From Bacillota bacterium (GTDB lineage: Bacteria > Bacillota_I > Bacilli_A > RF39 > UBA660): 64,000 bases of DNA. The stretch is taken from positions 1 to 64,000 of the forward strand of contig JAEYYH010000026.1 in the NCBI GenBank assembly GCA_023430885.1, read 5' to 3'. Below the pieces are notes generated by a model that was given only the letters and a program-made list of their open reading frames with translations, was not told where the DNA came from and did no database searches. Positions 36,743-45,592 of the stretch are shown piece by piece (position 1 is the first letter of the stretch; the number at the start of each line of letters is the position of its first letter). Position numbers and translations under genes: made by a program.

Positions 36743-39334
36743 GTGGAAAAAATAATATTAGTTGATGGTAATAATTTGCTTTTTAGAAGTTATTATGCAA
36801 CAGCCTATAATGGTAATTTTATGAAAAATAGTAAAGGTTTTCCAACCAATGGATTATTTGGTTTTGTTAATATGATAAATAAAATTATATTAGAAGAAAA
36901 ACCAATATATATGATAGTTGCTTTTGATAAAGGAAAAACTTTTAGACATGACAAATATGATTCTTATAAGGGTGGAAGAATTGAAACACCAGAAGAATTG
37001 AAATTACAATTTCCAGTTGCCAAAGAACTTCTTACATGTATGGGGATAAAGTATTACGAAATAGATAATTATGAAGCAGATGATATTATAGGAACATTTG
37101 CTGAATATTGCAATAAAGATAGTGACTATATAGGAACTATTATAAGTAGTGATAAGGATTTATTACAACTTATAAGCAGTGATGTAGATATAAAGCTATT
37201 AAAAATGAAAGACTATATTCGCTATGATGAAAAATCATTTAAAGAGGAATATGGTATAGATCCAATTAGAGTAGTTGATTTAAAAGCTTTAATGGGCGAT
37301 AGTTCTGATAATATACCAGGAGTAAAAGGAATAGGAGAGAAAACGGCTTTAAAACTTTTACAAGAATATAAATCTTTAGATAGTATTTATGAAAATATTG
37401 ATAATATTAAAGGTGCTGTAAAAGATAAACTTATAAATGATAAAGAAAATGCATATATGAGTTATGATCTTGCTACGATAGTAAGAGATGTTCCAGTTGA
37501 AATAGATTTAAATGACATAAAATATACTGGACCAAAACATGAATTATTAAATAAGATGTATGAAAATTTAGAATTTTATTCATTTTTAAAAAGAGATACT
37601 GTTAAAGTTGAAAATATAAAACCAATAGATATAAAAGTAATAAAAAACATTAATGAAATTAATATTACTAAACCATGTTCTATATATTTAGAATTGTTGG
37701 GTACTAATTATCACGACGCAGAAATACTTGGTATGGCAGTATATAATTGTGAAGATAGTTTTTATGTACCATTCAGTTTATTAAAAGACGCTTTGAAAAA
37801 AATTGATGAAATTGATAAGTATACATATGATTTAAAGAAAACATATGTGGCATTAAAAAAACAAAATTTAGAAATAAACAATATTATTTTTGATACAATG
37901 CTTGCTGCATATTTGTTAGATTATAATGTTAAAGACGATATTGCTTATGTTGCCAATAATTTTGATGCTGACATTGCGTTTTATGAAAAAATCTATGGTA
38001 AAAATAATAAATTATCTAAACCATCTGACGATATAATTGCCTATAATACTATAATGAAAGCAAAGTTTATATATGAAACGTATGATAATTTTTATGACAA
38101 ATTGTTTAATGAAAAAGAACTTAATTTGCTTGAACAAATAGAAATGCCTCTTAGTTATGTTCTTGGTGATATGGAATATGATGGTGTATGTGTTAATATT
38201 GATACGCTTGATCAAATGGGAGAAGAAATTAAAATTAAATTAGATTTGCTAAGTAATGACATATATAATTATGCAGGAGTTAAATTTAATATATCTTCAC
38301 CTTCACAACTAGGAGAAGTACTATTTGAAACATTAAGTTTACCACATGGTAAAAAATTAAAAACAGGTTATTCAACTTCAGTAGATGTACTTGAAAAATT
38401 AAAAGGGAAACATCCAATAATAGATTTAATTATGGAATATAGAACGCTATCCAAGTTATATTCAACATATATAGAAGGTTTAAAACCTTGCATAGCTACA
38501 GATGGCAAAATACATACAATATATACGCAAGCAACAACAAGAACGGGAAGACTTTCCTCAATTGAACCAAATCTTCAAAATATACCTATTAGATATGAAT
38601 ATGGAAGATTAATTAGAAAAGCTTTTGTACCAAGAGAAAATAGTATTATATTAAGTGGTGATTATTCACAAATTGAACTTAGAATTCTTTCACATATGGC
38701 AAATGTCGAAACTCTTATAGATGCATTTAAACATGGTATTGATATACATACAAAAACAGCCAGTGACATATTCAAAGTCGACATTGATAATGTTACTAAA
38801 AATCAGCGAAGACTTGCGAAAGCTGTTAATTTTGGTATAATTTATGGAATAAGTCCTTATGGATTATCAGAAAACACAGGAATATCAATGGCAGAAGCAA
38901 AAGAGTTTATTGATAATTATTTTGCATCTTACCCAGGGATAAAAGAATATATGGATTCTACTATAAAAGAAGCATATGAAAAAAAATATGTTACAACACT
39001 TTTAAATAGAAAAAGAGTAATTGCTGAACTTTCTAATTCCAATTACATGATAAGACAACAAGGAGAAAGAATTGCTCTTAATACTCCTATTCAAGGAACA
39101 AGTGCAGATATAATAAAAAAAGCAATGGTGGAAATACATAAAGCTTTTAAAACAAATAATATTAAAAGTAAGTTAATTATTCAGGTACACGATGAACTTG
39201 TTCTTGATGTAGTAAAAGATGAACAACAAAAAGTTACAGAAATAATTACTGATATAATGGAAAATACATTTAAACTAAATGTTCCATTAAAAGTTGATAT
39301 AGAGTATGGTAATAATTGGTATGAAGCAAAGTAG
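36743..39334 (+). CDS. polA: DNA polymerase I, proofreading site lost
   Basis: Translation starts at a GTG at 36743, placed eight bases after GAGGAGG; no ATG fits. The 863-residue protein has an N-terminal 5'-nuclease (about 1-290, DGNNLLFRSYY and EADDIIGT), a degenerate 3'-5' exonuclease-like region (about 300-480) and a polymerase domain. Motif A is DYSQIELRILSHMA near 639, motif B RRLAKAVNFGIIYG near 689 and motif C VHDELVLDV near 814. In the exonuclease region the metal-binding DxE motif is absent (YLELLGTN stands in its place), so proofreading is predicted to be lost, as in Bacillus Pol I. It acts in Okazaki fragment processing and repair. Confidence 0.95.
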   Translation: MEKIILVDGNNLLFRSYYATAYNGNFMKNSKGFPTNGLFGFVNMINKIILEEKPIYMIVAFDKGKTFRHDKYDSYKGGRIETPEELKLQFPVAKELLTCMGIKYYEIDNYEADDIIGTFAEYCNKDSDYIGTIISSDKDLLQLISSDVDIKLLKMKDYIRYDEKSFKEEYGIDPIRVVDLKALMGDSSDNIPGVKGIGEKTALKLLQEYKSLDSIYENIDNIKGAVKDKLINDKENAYMSYDLATIVRDVPVEIDLNDIKYTGPKHELLNKMYENLEFYSFLKRDTVKVENIKPIDIKVIKNINEINITKPCSIYLELLGTNYHDAEILGMAVYNCEDSFYVPFSLLKDALKKIDEIDKYTYDLKKTYVALKKQNLEINNIIFDTMLAAYLLDYNVKDDIAYVANNFDADIAFYEKIYGKNNKLSKPSDDIIAYNTIMKAKFIYETYDNFYDKLFNEKELNLLEQIEMPLSYVLGDMEYDGVCVNIDTLDQMGEEIKIKLDLLSNDIYNYAGVKFNISSPSQLGEVLFETLSLPHGKKLKTGYSTSVDVLEKLKGKHPIIDLIMEYRTLSKLYSTYIEGLKPCIATDGKIHTIYTQATTRTGRLSSIEPNLQNIPIRYEYGRLIRKAFVPRENSIILSGDYSQIELRILSHMANVETLIDAFKHGIDIHTKTASDIFKVDIDNVTKNQRRLAKAVNFGIIYGISPYGLSENTGISMAEAKEFIDNYFASYPGIKEYMDSTIKEAYEKKYVTTLLNRKRVIAELSNSNYMIRQQGERIALNTPIQGTSADIIKKAMVEIHKAFKTNNIKSKLIIQVHDELVLDVVKDEQQKVTEIITDIMENTFKLNVPLKVDIEYGNNWYEAK

Positions 39335-39347
39335 GTAGGGGTGTAAT

Positions 39348-39782
39348 ATGTTTAAATCTATATTATATTCAATAAGATATATTTTATTAATAGTATTATT
39401 TTACTATATATTACAGTTAAAGATTATATATAACCTAAATGTATTAATGATAGCGATAATTCCAGTGAATTTTCTAGCTATTCATTATGGCATACTATAT
39501 CAAATAAAAAAAGATAATTATGTAACAAAAAATTATATTCTTATGTCATTACTTATATTTACTTCTTTATTTAATGTGATTTTTCTATCATTAAATAAAG
39601 TTAATATGATTGTTATTGTATTTACAATATTTGTCAATGCATTAGAACTAATGTATTTAGATCTACCATCAAATAATAAGATAATAATTAATAAAAAGAA
39701 TATAAATAATAAGCCTAAAGATACAAATGATAGAGAAGTAACAGTAATTGAATTTGACAAGAAAAAGAAAAACAAAAAATAG
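39348..39782 (+). CDS. Small membrane protein of unknown function
   Basis: The 144-residue product has four hydrophobic segments (about 5-22, 27-50, 63-81, 85-100) and a basic Asn/Lys-rich tail after residue 110. It follows polA by 13 bp with a GGTAGGGGTG site, so it is cotranscribed, but nothing points to a role in replication. The terminator overlaps the end of the gene. Family not recognised. Confidence 0.65.
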   Translation: MFKSILYSIRYILLIVLFYYILQLKIIYNLNVLMIAIIPVNFLAIHYGILYQIKKDNYVTKNYILMSLLIFTSLFNVIFLSLNKVNMIVIVFTIFVNALELMYLDLPSNNKIIINKKNINNKPKDTNDREVTVIEFDKKKKNKK

Positions 39783-39796
39783 TTTTTCTTTTTTTC
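39758..39796 (+). terminator. Terminator overlapping the end of the small membrane protein gene
   Basis: An A-rich arm (AAGAAAAAC type) within the last codons pairs with GTTTTTCTTTTTTT after the stop codon. The stem is weak in GC but the T-run is long. Confidence 0.55.
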
Positions 39797-39818
39797 ACTA
39801 AACTTTCACTTTATAAAT

Positions 39819-39847
39819 TTTACTATTACACTATATAATGTTATAAT
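39819..39847 (+). promoter_or_regulatory. Promoter of the LCP gene
   Basis: TTTACT, 17 bp, TATAAT with a TGT extension before the -10. A second TATAAT at 39834-39839 is an alternative. The GGTGGTGAT ribosome site follows at once. Confidence 0.5.
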
Positions 39848-39864
39848 TACTTGGTGGTGATATT

Positions 39865-41679
39865 ATGTTTAAAAAAGAAAAAAGAATTAAAGATACAAAA
39901 GAAAAGAAGATAAATATTAATATAATTCTTGCGATTATATTAGTTTTGTCTTCTTTAATGTTATCTGGATTAGTTATATATGCTAACATATTTCCAATAA
40001 AGTATTTAGCTCCAGCAATAATTATCTTGATAATTATGGTTGGTATAATTGTGTTTAAATTATTATCTAAAAAGACAAGAAAAAAAAGAAAAAACGTCCT
40101 TTATATATTATCTATATTGTTAAGTGTTATTTTTTTTATTGCTAGTTTTTTTGTAGCAAAAACAAAAATACTTTTAAATAGCAGTAATATTGATTATAAA
40201 ACGCATAATTATTCTGTCATAGTATTAAATGATAGTAAATACTCAAATTTAAATGATTTGGAAAATGCAAGTATGGGCTATTTTGACAATGGTGCTGAAG
40301 GACTGAACGAGTCAATAAAAAAAATAGAAGATCAAATTGATGTTAGTATGGTTCCATATACTAATTTAGAAGAATTAGGTTATGCAGTATTATCAGGAGA
40401 AGTTGATTCTATAATTGTAGAGGATTCTTATAAAAGTATTCTAGATAATGAAGAAGATAATAGTGATAGATTGGAAAATTTTAAATCTCTAACTAAGACA
40501 ATATATAATTTTAGTATAAAAATTAAACAGGAAGATATAAGCAAGGATGTTGATGTAACAGATAAAACATTTGCAATATACATAAGTGGAATAGATACAT
40601 ATGGTGATATATCTTCTGTTTCATGTAGTGATGTAAATATGTTGCTTGTTGTTAATCCAAAAACTCATCAAATACTTATGGTTTCTATACCAAGAGATTA
40701 CTATGTTCAATTACATGGAACAACCGGTAATAAAGATAAATTAACACATGCTGGCAGTTACGGAATAGAAATGTCTATTCAAACTATTGAAGATTTACTT
40801 GATATGAATATTAATTATTATGTTAAAGTTAATTTTACAAGTTTAATTGATATAGTGGATGCTTTAGGTGGCGTTGAAGTTTATTCAGAATATACATTTA
40901 CTTCAATAGAAGGCTATAGTTATACAGCAGGATACAATAGTGTTGATGGAATACAAGCATTATGGTTTGCTAGAGAAAGAAAAGCTTTCTTAGATGGCGA
41001 TAGACAAAGAGGAAGAAATCAACAAGCACTCATTGATGCTATATTTAGAAAAGCGACAAGTAAATCAGTTATAACAAAATATAATAGTTTACTAAATGGA
41101 ATAAAGGGTAGTTTTGTTACTAATATGAGTGTAGACAGAATAACCGCATTAATAAAAATGCAGTTATCTGATAATGCAAAATGGACTATTACTTCAACAA
41201 GTTTAGATGGTACAGATAGTTCTAATTACACTTATACATATAGCAACCAATTACTCTATGTTATGGAACCTAATATGGATAGTGTGGAAGCAGCTAAATC
41301 AATGATAAATCAGGTTTACAATGGTGAAAAGTTAACAGCTTCTTATGAAGATACTAGTAGTGATGTTCATGATGTACAAAAGTATGATCCTATATATTAT
41401 CCAGAAGAAAATACTACTCCGGAAGAAAAACCAGTGATTACAACATATACAGTTAATTTTGATAGTACTGGTGGTAGCAGTGTAGCTAATCAAACTATTG
41501 AAGAAGGTAAGATTGTGGTAGAGCCTATAGATCCAATCAAAGACGGATATACTTTCTTTGGTTGGTATGATGAAGCAGGAAAATTATATGATTTTACTAG
41601 TACAGTTTCGAAAAATATGACATTAACAGCCCAGTGGGAAGTAGCAGTAATAGAAGAAGAGCCTGTTACAACTCCTTAG
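39865..41679 (+). CDS. LytR-CpsA-Psr (LCP) family protein with C-terminal InlB-type repeat
   Basis: LCP proteins transfer anionic polymers from lipid carriers to peptidoglycan. The 604-residue protein has three membrane helices (about 15-37, 45-65, 75-97) and an accessory domain. The LCP domain (about 232-420) shows IYISGIDTYGD, SDVNMLLVVNP, MVSIPRDYYV, DKLTHAGSYG and YYVKVNFTSLIDIVDALGG, with the conserved Arg and Asp residues present. After a linker, residues about 530-595 form an InlB/Flg_new-type B repeat (VNFDSTGGS, DGYTFFGWYDE, MTLTAQWE). That extracellular repeat is not usual in LCP enzymes and may bind wall or host sugars. It stands alone between two terminators. Confidence 0.88.
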   Translation: MFKKEKRIKDTKEKKININIILAIILVLSSLMLSGLVIYANIFPIKYLAPAIIILIIMVGIIVFKLLSKKTRKKRKNVLYILSILLSVIFFIASFFVAKTKILLNSSNIDYKTHNYSVIVLNDSKYSNLNDLENASMGYFDNGAEGLNESIKKIEDQIDVSMVPYTNLEELGYAVLSGEVDSIIVEDSYKSILDNEEDNSDRLENFKSLTKTIYNFSIKIKQEDISKDVDVTDKTFAIYISGIDTYGDISSVSCSDVNMLLVVNPKTHQILMVSIPRDYYVQLHGTTGNKDKLTHAGSYGIEMSIQTIEDLLDMNINYYVKVNFTSLIDIVDALGGVEVYSEYTFTSIEGYSYTAGYNSVDGIQALWFARERKAFLDGDRQRGRNQQALIDAIFRKATSKSVITKYNSLLNGIKGSFVTNMSVDRITALIKMQLSDNAKWTITSTSLDGTDSSNYTYTYSNQLLYVMEPNMDSVEAAKSMINQVYNGEKLTASYEDTSSDVHDVQKYDPIYYPEENTTPEEKPVITTYTVNFDSTGGSSVANQTIEEGKIVVEPIDPIKDGYTFFGWYDEAGKLYDFTSTVSKNMTLTAQWEVAVIEEEPVTTP

Positions 41680-41683
41680 TATA

Positions 41684-41716
41684 AAAAAATAGAGTACGTT
41701 ATGTACTCTATTTTTG
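41684..41716. terminator. Bidirectional terminator between the LCP and helicase genes
   Basis: AAAAATAGAGTAC and GTACTCTATTTTT form a 13-bp stem with a GTTAT loop. Both flanks end in T on the relevant strand, so it serves both convergent genes; it overlaps the helicase stop codon region. Confidence 0.85.
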
Positions 41717-43312
41717 ATTCTTAGCAACTTCTGCTCTTATTGTTCTACCATTTAAAACAGTATTATGAATCTTCTTCATAAATGTTTTAACTTCTTTTGT
41801 TGAAACATCTAAGAAAGTAAATTTAGTTAATATCTCAATATTATTGAAACAATCTTTATCAATTCCAGTTTCTTTTTTCATGAAATCAAGTAAAGTTCCT
41901 CTTTTTAAATCATCTAATTTACCAATTGTTAAGAAAACTCTTGTAGAATTAGGATTAGTATTTCTATTCCTATTTCTATCTCCGCGTCTTTCTTCCTTAA
42001 TAGTTAAATCTTTATTAAAATCTGAACCTATTTTATCATCTACACTTACCTTAAGAAGTGCAGCTGCAAGTTTCATAAGATCGTCTTTATTAAAATCTCT
42101 AACATATTCTAAAGCTTCATCATATTTTTTATTTGCTATAATTTCTTCAGCATTTGCTAAAGTTTTAGCATATTTGCTTTTAATTATATCTTCTTTGTTA
42201 GGAAGTTCTTTTCTTTCAATAGTTGATTTAGTGAATTTAGCTAAACCATTAAAGAATCCCATTTCTCTGTTACTTACAAAACTAATAGCTTCACCAACAG
42301 CATCAGCTCTACCTGTACGTCCAATTCTGTGAACATAAGATTCAAAGTCTTGAGGTAAGTTATAGTTAATTACTAAATCTATATTATCAACATGTATACC
42401 ACGAGCTGCTACATCAGTTGCAATTAAAATATTAAATGCGTCATTTTTAAATCTATCAAGTGTTTGAATACGCATACTTTGTACGATATCACCATGCATA
42501 ACTTCAGCACTATAATTTCTTACGGATAATTCTTTTAATAGATTATCGCATTGCATTTTAGTTTGGCAAAAAATAATTATTCTTTTTGTATCTTTTAAAT
42601 CTATAACTCTACATATTGCTTCAATACGTATTTTTTCATTAACTACATAGTAATATTGCTTTACATTTGCAGCAGTTCTTGTTTTAGATTCTATCTCAAT
42701 ATGTTGATAATCAGGTTTCATATACTTTTTAGCTATATTTTCAATTTCTTTTGGCATAGTAGCAGAAAGTAATAAAACTTGCTTATCTTTATTTGTTTGC
42801 TTAAATATACTTTCTATATCTTCTAAGAAACCCATGTTAAGCATTTCATCAGCTTCGTCAAGTACGAAAAACTCTAGTGTTTCAATATTTAAAGCTTTTC
42901 TTCTCATTAAATCCATTACTCTACCTGGAGTACCAACAACTATATCTACACCTTTTTTTAGTGCTCTTAGTTGTAATTCAATACTGCTTCCACCAAATAC
43001 TGGAAGTATATTAAAGTTACTTGATTTATTAAGTGTTTCAAATTCTTCACTTACTTGGAGTGCAAGTTCTCTAGTAGGTGTAAGAACGATTGCTCTTATT
43101 ACATTTGTTTTAACATCTATTTTAGATAATACACTAGCAGCATATGCTAAAGTTTTACCTGTTCCTGTTTGAGCTTGTCCAATTACATCATATCCGTCCA
43201 TTATGATAGGGATAAGCTCCTCTTGAATTTTACTAGGTTTAGTAAATCCTAAAGTGTCAATTGACTTTAGTACATTGCTAGATAAACCTAGATTTTTAAA
43301 ATCATTATTCAT
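41708..43312 (-). CDS. DEAD-box RNA helicase with DbpA-like RNA-binding domain
   Basis: The only minus-strand gene. The 534-residue protein has the full motif set: Q motif (FTKPSKIQEE), AQTGTGKT, PTRELA, TPGR, DEAD, SAT, ATDVAARGIHV and HRIGRTGRA. Residues about 457-530 form a DbpA-type RRM (FLTIGKLDDLKRG, FTFLDVSTKEV), as in DeaD/CsdA helicases. It is thus likely a DeaD/CshA-type helicase working on ribosome assembly or mRNA decay; I give no symbol because the subtype is unsure. Its promoter faces away from that of spoIVA. Confidence 0.93.
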   Translation of the reverse strand: MNNDFKNLGLSSNVLKSIDTLGFTKPSKIQEELIPIIMDGYDVIGQAQTGTGKTLAYAASVLSKIDVKTNVIRAIVLTPTRELALQVSEEFETLNKSSNFNILPVFGGSSIELQLRALKKGVDIVVGTPGRVMDLMRRKALNIETLEFFVLDEADEMLNMGFLEDIESIFKQTNKDKQVLLLSATMPKEIENIAKKYMKPDYQHIEIESKTRTAANVKQYYYVVNEKIRIEAICRVIDLKDTKRIIIFCQTKMQCDNLLKELSVRNYSAEVMHGDIVQSMRIQTLDRFKNDAFNILIATDVAARGIHVDNIDLVINYNLPQDFESYVHRIGRTGRADAVGEAISFVSNREMGFFNGLAKFTKSTIERKELPNKEDIIKSKYAKTLANAEEIIANKKYDEALEYVRDFNKDDLMKLAAALLKVSVDDKIGSDFNKDLTIKEERRGDRNRNRNTNPNSTRVFLTIGKLDDLKRGTLLDFMKKETGIDKDCFNNIEILTKFTFLDVSTKEVKTFMKKIHNTVLNGRTIRAEVAKNQK

Positions 43313-43344
43313 ATTTTTCCTCTTTTTTCTAAATCCGCTAGTTG

Positions 43345-43373
43345 ATTATACTATAAAATCAAAATATTAGCAA
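43345..43373 (-). promoter_or_regulatory. Promoter of the DEAD-box helicase gene
   Basis: On the minus strand, TTGCTA (43373-43368), 17 bp, TATAAT (43350-43345). Good match to the vegetative consensus, 33 bases before the start codon. Confidence 0.75.
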
Positions 43374-43380
43374 CTTGTTT

Positions 43381-43408
43381 TCATATTATTATTGATAATA
43401 CATATATT
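43381..43408 (+). promoter_or_regulatory. Sigma-E-like sporulation promoter of spoIVA
   Basis: TCATATT, 13 bp, CATATATT fits the mother-cell sigma-E pattern known from Bacillus (ATATT-type -35, CATAcAnT-type -10, 13-15 bp spacing). It lies 24 bases before the spoIVA ATG, where a sigma-E promoter is expected. Confidence 0.6.
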
Positions 43409-43432
43409 TAAATGAAAGAAAGTAGGGATTAA

Positions 43433-44908
43433 ATGGATAAAAGTGATATTTTAAGAAGTATAACGCAAAGAACTAATGGAGATATATACTTAGGTGTTGT
43501 AGGTGCTGTAAGAACTGGTAAGAGCACTTTTATAAAAAAAGTTATAGAAAATCTTGTTGTTCCTAATATTCAAGATGAGTATGAAAGAAAAAGATGTTTA
43601 GATGAAATACCGCAAAGTGCTCAAGGCAAGACTATAATGACTACGGAGCCTAAGTTTGTGCCTAGTAATTCGGCCAATATTAATATTGACAATTTTACGG
43701 CTAATATACGACTAGTTGATTGTGTAGGGTATGTTATTCCGAGTGCTAAAGGTTATGAAGATGAGAACGGTCCAAGAATGGTTAAAACACCATGGTATGA
43801 TGAACAAATTCCTTTTGTAGAAGCTGCAGAAATAGGAACAGAAAAAGTCATAAAAGATCATTCTACCATTGGGATTGTTGTTACGACAGATGGTTCAATT
43901 GGTGAAATATCTAGAGATAATTATGTAGAAGCAGAAACAAGAGTTATAAATGAATTAAAAGAATATGGTAAGCCTTTTATTGTTATACTTAATAGTGTTC
44001 ATCCAATGCTTCCAGAAACAGAGAGAATAGCTGAAAGTTTAAAATTGTCTCATGATGTGCCAGTGCTTCCAATAAATATAGAGAACATGAGCGAAAGAGA
44101 TATATATACTATATTAAAAGAAGCATTATATGAATTTCCAATTAACGAAGTAAAAGTAAGTATGCCAGATTGGATAGGATGCTTATCGCCAAGTAATTGG
44201 TTAAAGAAAATTTATATTGATAAAATTAGAGAAAGTGTTACAAGTGTAAACAAATTAAAAGATGTTGACACAATAAATGGTCATTTTACAGATTGTGAAT
44301 ATATTAGTAGGTCTTATTTATCTGAAGTTAATTCATCAAATGGAGAAGTAACTATAAATTTAGAAGCCCCAGATGAATTATATTCTAAAGTACTTAATGA
44401 AATAATACCAGTTAATATAAATAGTAAAATGCAAATGTTAAAATTATTTCAAGATTATAACGAAACAAAGATTGAATTTGAGCAGTTCAAGTCAGCTTTG
44501 AAAATGGTTAAACAAACAGGTTATGGAGTAGCATCACCAACACTTCTTGATATGAAATTAGATAAACCAGAAATAGTAAAACAAGGAAATAGATACGGCA
44601 TAAAATTAAAAGCTGTAGCACCAGCTATTCACATGATTAGAGTTGATGTTGAAAGTACTTTTGAACCTATAATTGGATCAGAATTACAGAGTAAAGAATT
44701 AATTAATTACTTGATGAAAGATTATGACACAAATCCTAATAATATCTGGAAAAGTGAACTATTTGGTAGAAGTTTAGATTCAATAGTAAAAGAAGGAATA
44801 CAAGCAAAACTTGCTTTAATGCCAGATAACATTAGATTTAAATTACAACAAACATTAACTAAATTAGTTAATAAAGGTTCAGGAAATTTATTTGCAATTG
44901 TATTATAA
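43433..44908 (+). CDS. spoIVA: Stage IV sporulation protein A (spore coat basement ATPase)
   Basis: SpoIVA polymerises on the forespore surface by ATP hydrolysis and bases the spore coat; it is a strong mark of endospore formation. The 491-residue protein (492 in B. subtilis) matches from end to end: TNGDIYLGVVGAVRTGKSTF with the P-loop GAVRTGKS at 24-31, SAQGKTIMTTEPKF, VDCVGYVIPSAKGYEDE, TPWYDEQIPF and a hydrophobic C terminus (NLFAIVL). All motifs are intact, so it is probably functional. It stands alone behind a sigma-E-like promoter and before a terminator. Confidence 0.97.
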   Translation: MDKSDILRSITQRTNGDIYLGVVGAVRTGKSTFIKKVIENLVVPNIQDEYERKRCLDEIPQSAQGKTIMTTEPKFVPSNSANINIDNFTANIRLVDCVGYVIPSAKGYEDENGPRMVKTPWYDEQIPFVEAAEIGTEKVIKDHSTIGIVVTTDGSIGEISRDNYVEAETRVINELKEYGKPFIVILNSVHPMLPETERIAESLKLSHDVPVLPINIENMSERDIYTILKEALYEFPINEVKVSMPDWIGCLSPSNWLKKIYIDKIRESVTSVNKLKDVDTINGHFTDCEYISRSYLSEVNSSNGEVTINLEAPDELYSKVLNEIIPVNINSKMQMLKLFQDYNETKIEFEQFKSALKMVKQTGYGVASPTLLDMKLDKPEIVKQGNRYGIKLKAVAPAIHMIRVDVESTFEPIIGSELQSKELINYLMKDYDTNPNNIWKSELFGRSLDSIVKEGIQAKLALMPDNIRFKLQQTLTKLVNKGSGNLFAIVL

Positions 44909-44909
44909 G

Positions 44910-44945
44910 GTATAAAATATAAAATTTTATACTTTTTATTTTTTT
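44910..44945 (+). terminator. Terminator after spoIVA
   Basis: GTATAAAAT and ATTTTATAC stem with an ATAAA loop, then TTTTTATTTTTTT, directly after the stop codon. Confidence 0.8.
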
Positions 44946-44958
44946 ACAAAAAAGAATA

Positions 44959-44967
44959 TGTTATAAT
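44959..44967 (+). promoter_or_regulatory. Extended -10 promoter of the second VirB2-like gene
   Basis: TGT followed by TATAAT, 22 bases before the ATG at 44990. No good -35 box. Confidence 0.5.
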
Positions 44968-44989
44968 GTACTAGTAAGGAATGATAAAT

Positions 44990-45451
44990 ATGAAAAACTA
45001 TAATATAAAGAAAGTGATTTTTTACGCATTTACTTTTTGTGTAATGCTATTTGTAGGTTCAAATAGTGTATTAGCCGATGGCAATCTAACTACCACATAT
45101 ATACAGTGTGGTAATAATACATTTCCAGCTCCAGTAGCTGCAATAATACGTACAATAATTTTACTTTTACAAATTATTATTCCAATTGGGATAGTCATTA
45201 TGGGAAGCCTAGACTTCTTAAAGGCAGTGATTGCTGGTGACTCTGATAAAATGAAGAAAAATCAAAAAAGATTTATCTCTAGATTAATAGCAGGAGCTAT
45301 TACATTTTTTGTATTTGTTATAGTGAAATTTGTAGTTTCTATGGCTGCTGATTCAGGAGCCTCACAAAGTTTTACTACATGTTTAGATTGCTTAATAAAC
45401 GATGAAGGAAGCTGTAACACAGTAGCTACTTCTCCTTTTGAATCAAATTAA
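44990..45451 (+). CDS. Second VirB2-like two-helix protein, away from the T4SS locus
   Basis: I start at the ATG at 44990, nine bases after AAGGA; the ATG at 44981 abuts that site. The 153-residue product has a signal peptide (about residues 1-29, ending VLADG), then two membrane helices (about 47-72 and 92-116). The phrase IIIPIGIVIMGSLDFLKAV and the following charged loop (AGDSDKMKKNQKRFISR) align with the VirB2-like protein at 15764, as do the C-terminal cysteines (TTCLDCLINDEGSC against ANCMNSILECSNDKC). The two genes are paralogues. This one could be an alternative pilin or a regulator subunit for the same machine; no other T4SS gene is near. Confidence 0.75.
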   Translation: MKNYNIKKVIFYAFTFCVMLFVGSNSVLADGNLTTTYIQCGNNTFPAPVAAIIRTIILLLQIIIPIGIVIMGSLDFLKAVIAGDSDKMKKNQKRFISRLIAGAITFFVFVIVKFVVSMAADSGASQSFTTCLDCLINDEGSCNTVATSPFESN

Positions 45452-45523
45452 TAGTTGATAATAATCAAATAAATGTAAAATGTTTCTTTTTGTCATTAGG
45501 TTTACATTTGCTACTTGGTATAA

Positions 45524-45551
45524 TTGACATTATCTTAAAATAAAGTATAAT
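45524..45551 (+). promoter_or_regulatory. Promoter of the zinc-ribbon membrane protein gene
   Basis: TTGACA, 16 bp, TATAAT: both boxes perfect, spacing one short of optimal; 41 bases before the ATG. Confidence 0.75.
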
Positions 45552-45592
45552 ATTAAATAGAATAAATAGATAAATAGGAAGGGTGTTTAAAA

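Noticed and set aside
36743..39334. Proofreading by Pol I
   Set aside because: The exonuclease region is present in outline, but the metal-binding DxE motif is missing.
41844..43172. Plus-strand open frames opposite the DEAD-box helicase
   Set aside because: They are antisense shadows of a complete helicase with all motifs and lack ribosome sites.
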